Source: Clostridiales bacterium
Lineage (GTDB): Bacteria > Bacillota > Clostridia > Oscillospirales > QAMX01
DNA: 33,142 bases
Assembly (NCBI GenBank): GCA_012800055.1
Contig: JAAZKA010000058.1
Location: 1-33,142, forward strand
Direction of reading: 5' to 3'
Shown in pieces: positions 28,138 to 33,142 of this stretch (position 1 is its first letter; each line of letters starts with the position of its first letter). Below the pieces are notes generated by a model, which worked only from the letters and a program-made list of their open reading frames with translations, did no database searches and was not told the origin of the DNA. Both the position numbers and the translations under genes were made by a program.

Positions 28138-28784
28138 TGTAAGGTCATCCTTTCGGTGAGGTGTTGTATTACGGCGGTATGGTCAGCCGCGCGTTCACGT
28201 GCAAGCTGCGCAATCAGCCGGGTGAGATAGGTGCGTGTCAAAGGGTCAGACATGCGTGTCAGCAGCGCGGGGGACGCGTAGTCATAGACCGCGTCCGGGA
28301 TAACCGCGTCCCCGGACGGTTCCGCCGCGAACACCGGGTAGTGCCGTCCGGCATCCTCGACGATCCGCTCGGAGACGATCGTCATACCATGGTCATAGAG
28401 CGTGCGGCGGAGGATGTGCGCACGCGATGCCGGCACGCAGACGAGCCGTTTCTCAAAGCCCCACGGCGACGCGAGCAGAATATCGCGGATGGTCTCGCCG
28501 CCGATGCCCGCGAGGACGATGGTATCGCACTCCGAAGGGGAAATCTGGAAAAGCCCGTCGGAGCGCCGGACGGTCAGGCGGTCTGCCATCCCGTACCGTT
28601 CGGCGTTCCGGCGGGCGCGTTCTACACAAGGCTCACTGATGTCGCAGGCGAGCGCGGAGGTCACCCGGTCGTCGTACAGCAGCCGAATGGGGAGATAGGC
28701 GTGGTCTGTGCCGATGTCGGCGACGCGGGAGCCGCAGGGTACCAGCTCCGCCGCGGCACTCAGGCGGGGTGAGAGGGTGAACAT
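28134..28784 (-). CDS. trmK: tRNA (adenine(22)-N(1))-methyltransferase TrmK
   Basis: LSPRLSAAAELVPCGSRVADIGTDHAYLPIRLL...ALACDISEPCVERARRNAERYGMADRLTVRRSDGLFQI...DTIVLAGIGGETIRDIL; adjacent to the nif3-like gene with a 4-bp overlap. Confidence 0.9.
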   Translation of the reverse strand: MFTLSPRLSAAAELVPCGSRVADIGTDHAYLPIRLLYDDRVTSALACDISEPCVERARRNAERYGMADRLTVRRSDGLFQISPSECDTIVLAGIGGETIRDILLASPWGFEKRLVCVPASRAHILRRTLYDHGMTIVSERIVEDAGRHYPVFAAEPSGDAVIPDAVYDYASPALLTRMSDPLTRTYLTRLIAQLARERAADHTAVIQHLTERMTLQ

Positions 28785-28820
28785 GGACACCTCCGATTCG
28801 CCCCGCGTATCTTCGGGACG

Positions 28821-29375
28821 TTATTTCTTCGGGTTGATGTACTTCGGCAGTACCACACGCAGTGCGAATGCCAGCACGAACATCAGACCCATCTCGGCGG
28901 CGAGGTAGCCGGCGTTATAGCCGGCACTGTAGACCGCGGCCTCGGCAAACGTCATGGAAGTGTAGTCGACCCAGATGGTCATGCCGGATATGAACAGGCA
29001 GCAGAAGCGCGCGAATACCGCCGTCGGGATCGCCGCCCAGATGCCCCAGCTTTTACCCTTGTAAAAGCCCGCCACGCCGAGTACACCATAGGCGACGACA
29101 TAGTCAAGAAGAATCGACCAGATGTTAATCGCGAAGCCGCCGTCGAGCATGAAGTCGAGGATACCGTAGACGGTGCAGCCTAAGAAACCCCATTTCGGGC
29201 CGTGGCGCAGTCCGATGAGCACGAGCGGGAGCATTGCCGCCGGGTGAACCGAACCGCCGTTGGGCATCCGGAACAGCTTGAACATGTTCAGGATGTACGC
29301 CAGCGCGATGAGGAATGCGGTTTCGACCAGTGCGAGGATCATTTCGTGGGAACTGCTGCGGGTTTTTTCCGCCAT
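28821..29375 (-). CDS. thiT: Energy-coupled thiamine transporter ThiT (ECF S component)
   Basis: ALVETAFLIALAYILNMFKLFRMPNGGSVHPAAMLPLVLIGLRHGPKWGFLGCTVYGILDFMLDGG...; TPP riboswitch directly upstream. Confidence 0.9.
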   Translation of the reverse strand: MAEKTRSSSHEMILALVETAFLIALAYILNMFKLFRMPNGGSVHPAAMLPLVLIGLRHGPKWGFLGCTVYGILDFMLDGGFAINIWSILLDYVVAYGVLGVAGFYKGKSWGIWAAIPTAVFARFCCLFISGMTIWVDYTSMTFAEAAVYSAGYNAGYLAAEMGLMFVLAFALRVVLPKYINPKK

Positions 29376-29428
29376 AAGAGAAACACACCTTTCACCGCCG
29401 CATCAAGGATACGGCGAAGCATAAAGTG

Positions 29429-29457
29429 AAAAAAGACTGCGCATTTTCGGCGCAGCC
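29429..29457 (-). terminator. Intrinsic terminator in the riboswitch leader (expression platform)
   Basis: Minus strand GGCTGCGC-CGAAAAT-GCGCAGTC-TTTTTT between the TPP aptamer and thiT. Confidence 0.85.
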
Positions 29458-29514
29458 CCATGTTTCTCTCACGATCCGCGCCCGACGGTTTCGTCGAACG
29501 CTGCGTTCAAGCGG

Positions 29515-29607
29515 TACTTCCTACGCCGGCATTACCCGGATCAGGTTCACGGTTCCCGGGACAGCATCAGCCCCGATCTCAGCCGGATACGCTCCGGCAC
29601 TCCGGTA
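29515..29607 (-). ncRNA. TPP riboswitch aptamer (THI element)
   Basis: Minus strand: GGAGTGCCGGAGCGTATCCGGCTGAGATCGGGGCTGATGCTGTCCCGGGAACCGTGAACCTGATCCGGGTAATGCCGGCGTAGGAAG, containing the CTGAGA, ACCTGATC and GTAATGCCGGCGTAGGAAG signatures. Confidence 0.95.
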
Positions 29608-29761
29608 TGAAATTGTCGCGGTCTTTCTTCCCGTACTTATTTTACACCCCTCCGCACGGGTTTGTCAAGGGGATTTCGTACGCTTTTGCTATTTTCAGCG
29701 TATTACCGGCTTTGCCGGGCTGCATCGCCGCAAGATTGCCGCAAAACGCGGCATTCGTCCG

Positions 29762-30682
29762 TTACGGATGCCGTGCGCGCAGTTTCCTCAGAAGCTCCCG
29801 GAACGTCTCCGGCGGGTCGGACGAAAACCGCAGCAGCTCACCGGTACGCGGATGCACAAACGCCAGCGTCATCGCGTGCAGACATTGACCCGGTGCATAG
29901 GCGATCGTGCGGTACGGACAGTAGACCGGATCACCAACCACCGGATGCCCGATTGATGCCATATGGACGCGGATCTGATGCGTGCGGCCGGTTTCGAGCC
30001 GGCACTCGACATATGCGCAGCCGGGATGACTCGATGAGCCGGGATAGCGTTCAAGCACCCGGTAGTGCGTCACCGCCGGACGTCCTTCGCGTACGTTTAC
30101 CGCCATCTTTTTTCGGTCGACCGGATGCCGTCCGATCGGCGCATCGACCACACCCGCGTCAACCGGCTGCCCGTAGACCACGCAGACGTACACCCGCTCC
30201 ATGTGCCGTGCGGCAAGCTGCTCCTGTAGGGAGCCCATCGCCGCGTCGTTCTTTGCCACCACCAGAAGTCCCGTCGTATCGCGGTCGATGCGGTGGACGA
30301 TTCCCGGCCTCGCGACGCCGCCGATGCCCGCGAGACTGTCGCCGCAGTGGTGCAGCAGTGCGTTGACGAGCGTCCCGTCCGCGTGGCCCGCCGCCGGATG
30401 CACCACCAGGCCTGCCGGCTTATTGATGACCAGCAGGTCGTCATCCTCATAGACGATATCCAGCGGGATATCCTGCGGCACCGGCTCGGCGTTTACCGGC
30501 TCCGGCAGGTCGGCGCACAGCTCCCCGCCCGCCGTCACGCGTTCACTCTTTTTCAGCGGCTTCCCGTCGAGCGTCACACGGCCATCGTCCAGCAGCTTCT
30601 GCGCCGCGCTGCGCGTAATGTTCAGCAGCTCCGCCGCCGCGACGTCCGCGCGCGCTCCGTCAAGACTTGCGGGTACCGTCAT
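29762..30682 (-). CDS. RluA-family pseudouridine synthase (RluD-like)
   Basis: S4-like N-terminus (TRSAAQKLLDDGRVTLDGKPLKKSERV), VINKPAGLVVHPAAGH, GIVHRIDRDTTGLLVVAKND, RLETGRTHQIRVHMASIGHPVVGDPVY. Confidence 0.95.
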   Translation of the reverse strand: MTVPASLDGARADVAAAELLNITRSAAQKLLDDGRVTLDGKPLKKSERVTAGGELCADLPEPVNAEPVPQDIPLDIVYEDDDLLVINKPAGLVVHPAAGHADGTLVNALLHHCGDSLAGIGGVARPGIVHRIDRDTTGLLVVAKNDAAMGSLQEQLAARHMERVYVCVVYGQPVDAGVVDAPIGRHPVDRKKMAVNVREGRPAVTHYRVLERYPGSSSHPGCAYVECRLETGRTHQIRVHMASIGHPVVGDPVYCPYRTIAYAPGQCLHAMTLAFVHPRTGELLRFSSDPPETFRELLRKLRARHP

Positions 30683-31142
30683 GCTTCTTCTCCTTCACCA
30701 TCCCGATGATCACCCACAGCGCGAACAGTCCGCCGCCGACGCAGACCAGCACATCCGCGACGTTGAATATCGCGAAGTTGATGAGGTAGAAGTCAAACAT
30801 GTCGATCACGTATCCGCGCGTCACACGGTCGATGAGATTGCCGATCGCACCGGAGACGACGCATAAGCCGCCCCAGCGCGCAAGTCCCGCCGGGAGCCGT
30901 TTGGTGAGCAATGCGAAAATGAGCGCCGCCAGCACCACACCCGTCACCGCGACGAGAAACCACCGCTGTCCGCGGAAGAATGAAAACGCCGCGCCCGTAT
31001 TCTCCGCGTAGGTCAGGCGAAATACGCCGTCCCACACGGGGATGCTGCCTATGGGCTTAAGCGTCATCTCCGCCCACAGCTTCACCACACGATCCAGACC
31101 GATGCCCGCCAGGACGAATAAAACCGACAGTAAGATTGTCAT
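30660..31142 (-). CDS. lspA: Signal peptidase II (lipoprotein signal peptidase)
   Basis: LDRVVKLWAE, LTYAENTGAAFSFFRGQRWFL, VVSGAIGNLIDRVTRGYVIDMFDFYLINFAIFNVADVLVCVG (catalytic Asp motifs). Confidence 0.95.
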   Translation of the reverse strand: MTILLSVLFVLAGIGLDRVVKLWAEMTLKPIGSIPVWDGVFRLTYAENTGAAFSFFRGQRWFLVAVTGVVLAALIFALLTKRLPAGLARWGGLCVVSGAIGNLIDRVTRGYVIDMFDFYLINFAIFNVADVLVCVGGGLFALWVIIGMVKEKKHDGTRKS

Positions 31143-31171
31143 TATGACCTCCGAAACCTTTCTTTCGCTTT

Positions 31172-31200
31172 ATTATACCCTTTTCGACGCCGTTTGGCAA
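31172..31200 (-). promoter_or_regulatory. Sigma-A-type promoter of lspA
   Basis: Minus strand TTGCCA-N17-TATAAT. Confidence 0.65.
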
Positions 31201-31221
31201 GCCCCCGCGCGGTATTTTCCC

Positions 31222-31249
31222 TTGCATTCCCGCACGTTTGTGATATAAT
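31222..31249 (+). promoter_or_regulatory. Sigma-A-type promoter of murD
   Basis: TTGCAT-N16-TATAAT. Confidence 0.6.
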
Positions 31250-31324
31250 AGATAAGGACAGGCTGCGCACCGTTTCGCTGACGCCTGTCACCTGACTTCT
31301 GAATCCTATCCGCGGAGGCATCAT

Positions 31325-32707
31325 ATGACCTTTTCAAAATATCTCGCGTCGCTGAAAGGTAAACGCGTCGACGTGCTGGGCGTCGGCGTATCGAACCGCC
31401 CGCTCGTCCGGCTGCTTGCAGACGCCGGCGCGCGGGTCACCGTCCGTGACCGCAAGACCCCCGAAAAGCTCGCCGACTGCCTGCCTGAGCTGACCGCGCT
31501 CGGCGTACATACCGTCCTCGGCGACCGCTACCTTGACAACCTCGACGGCGACGTGATTTTCCGCAGCCCCGGGATGCGCCCCGACCTTCCCGCCATCGCG
31601 GAGGCCGTAAAGCGCGGAGCCGTGCTCACCTCCGAGATGGAGGCGTTCTTTACCGTCTGCCCCTGTCGTCTGATTGCCGTCACGGGGTCGGAGGGCAAGA
31701 CGACGACCACCACCATCATCGCCGAGCTTCTCCGCCGCGCCGGGCATACCGTCCACATTGGCGGAAACATCGGACATCCGCTGCTCGCCGACACGCCGGA
31801 CATCCGCCCCGAGGATTACGCCGTCGTGGAGCTTTCCAGCTTCCAGCTGATGACGATGCGGATGAGCGCGCCGGTTGCGGTCGTCAAGAACGTCACGCCC
31901 AACCACCTCGACTACCATCAGGGGATGGAGGAGTACATCGACGCCAAGCGCAACGTCTTCCGGTGGCAGGACGAAACCGGTACGCTCGTGCTCAACTATG
32001 ACAACGCCGTCACCCGTGCCTACGCGGACGAGGCGAAGGGGCGCGTCGTGTGGTTCTCAATGAAGGAGAAGGTCTCCGAGGGTACGTTCCTTGACGGCGG
32101 CACGGTGTACTATACCCACGCAGGCAAGAGCACCCGGGTGCTTGACATCACGGATGTGAAGCTGCCGGGGATGCACAACGTCGAGAACTATATGACGGCG
32201 GTCGCGGCGGTGTGGGGAATTGTCGACCCGGCACTGATCGCACCGTTTGCACGGGAGTTCGGAGGGGTCGAGCACCGCATCGAGTTTGTGCGCGAACTCG
32301 ACGGCGTGCGTTACTACAACGACTCCATCGCAACCGCCCCGACACGCGTCATTGCCGGACTGCACGCGTTCGACCAGAAGTTGATTCTCATCATGGGCGG
32401 CTATGACAAGAAGATTCCGTTCGATGTCCTCGGTCCGGAGCTGATCGATCACGCGAAGGCGGTTGTGCTGTGCGGCGCGACGGCGCCGCAGATCCGCGCG
32501 GCGATCGAGAACGCGCCCGGCTATAACCCCGCCGTGCTACCCATCGCCGAGACCGACGACTTCCGCGATGCCGTCTGCCGTGCCCGTGCGTTCGCGGTAC
32601 CGGGCGACATCGTGACGCTTTCCCCGGCCTGTGCCGCATTCGATCAGTTCGACAACTTTGAGAAGCGCGGGGAGTTTTACAAGGCCGTCGTCCACGAGAT
32701 GAAATAA
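31325..32707 (+). CDS. murD: UDP-N-acetylmuramoylalanine--D-glutamate ligase
   Basis: VTGSEGKTTTTTIIAELLRRAGHTVHIGGNIGHPLL, VVELSSFQLMTM, NVTPNHLDYHQGMEEYIDAK, VENYMTAVAAVWG, FGGVEHRIEFVRELDGVRYYNDSIATAPTR, GGYDKKIPFD, LSPACAAFDQFDNFEKRGEFY. Confidence 0.95.
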   Translation: MTFSKYLASLKGKRVDVLGVGVSNRPLVRLLADAGARVTVRDRKTPEKLADCLPELTALGVHTVLGDRYLDNLDGDVIFRSPGMRPDLPAIAEAVKRGAVLTSEMEAFFTVCPCRLIAVTGSEGKTTTTTIIAELLRRAGHTVHIGGNIGHPLLADTPDIRPEDYAVVELSSFQLMTMRMSAPVAVVKNVTPNHLDYHQGMEEYIDAKRNVFRWQDETGTLVLNYDNAVTRAYADEAKGRVVWFSMKEKVSEGTFLDGGTVYYTHAGKSTRVLDITDVKLPGMHNVENYMTAVAAVWGIVDPALIAPFAREFGGVEHRIEFVRELDGVRYYNDSIATAPTRVIAGLHAFDQKLILIMGGYDKKIPFDVLGPELIDHAKAVVLCGATAPQIRAAIENAPGYNPAVLPIAETDDFRDAVCRARAFAVPGDIVTLSPACAAFDQFDNFEKRGEFYKAVVHEMK

Positions 32708-32752
32708 CTCCGGATGCACGCATATCAATACCACACCAAGGGAGGTGTCGTT

Positions 32753-33142
32753 TTGAACTTCAGAAAAACCATCGGCGCACTGAGTCAGCCGCCGGGCGTC
32801 TCAGGCTATGAAAACGACGTCGCCGAGAGTGCCCGCGCGCTGCTCGAGCCGCTGTGTAACCGTGTCGAAACGCTGCCGTTGTATCCCGTTGTCGGCGTAA
32901 GAGACTCCGCGAAGCCCGGTGCGCCGCGTGTCCTGCTCGACGCCCATATCGACCAGATCGGCTTCATCGTTACCGGGTACGAGGATACCGAAGGACCCGT
33001 CGGCGGATTTGTCCGTATTGCGGCGTGCGGCGGATTTGACCCGCGTACGCTGCCTGCCAAAGAGGTCATCGTCCACGCACCCTGCGGCAGACTGCACGGC
33101 ATCGTCGCATGCCTGCCGCCGCATCTCAAAAACCAGATCGGA
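32753..33142 (+). CDS. M42-family metallopeptidase (N-terminal part, truncated by window end); TTG start
   Basis: AAGGGAGGTGTCGTT-TTG; LNFRKTIGALSQPPGVSGYENDVAESARALLEPLCNRVETLPLYPVVGVRDSAKPGAPRVLLDAHIDQIGFIVTGYEDTEGPVGGFVRIAACGGFDPRTLPAKEVIVHAPCGRLHGIVACLPPHLKNQIG. Not in the ORF track because it has no stop in the window. Confidence 0.78.
   Translation, partial: MNFRKTIGALSQPPGVSGYENDVAESARALLEPLCNRVETLPLYPVVGVRDSAKPGAPRVLLDAHIDQIGFIVTGYEDTEGPVGGFVRIAACGGFDPRTLPAKEVIVHAPCGRLHGIVACLPPHLKNQIG

Overview
This is a 33 kb chromosomal segment of a GC-rich, low-intergenic bacterium. Gene content (HrcA/CIRCE heat-shock operon, TrmK, ThiT, TIGR04076, DER-type E2-like protein) suggests a Clostridia/Firmicutes lineage; this is inference and no taxonomy search was run. 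I can support about 30 protein genes, two tRNAs (Thr-UGU, Tyr-GUA), one TPP riboswitch with a plausible antiterminator/terminator, one perfect CIRCE element, several intrinsic terminators and several sigma-A-type promoters. Housekeeping blocks: hrcA-grpE-dnaK-dnaJ, lspA-rluA-type synthase, murD, thiT-trmK-nif3-like. Carbohydrate blocks: ROK regulator and GH20-like protein, nagB-eda, and a tight four-gene minus-strand cluster (MBL-fold/UlaG-like, GH16-like, galactonate-dehydratase-like, SDR) divergent from an AraC regulator. I found no CRISPR array, transposase, prophage or recognisable defence island. The most interesting items are: the putative intracellular glycan/sugar-acid cluster; a GNAT gene whose only well-placed start codon appears to be ATA; a GH28-like beta-helix protein apparently inside the HrcA/CIRCE heat-shock operon; a TPP riboswitch that may also control a tRNA methyltransferase; and an E2-like acyltransferase with Glu at the catalytic His position. 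None is proven to be an undescribed system from sequence alone.
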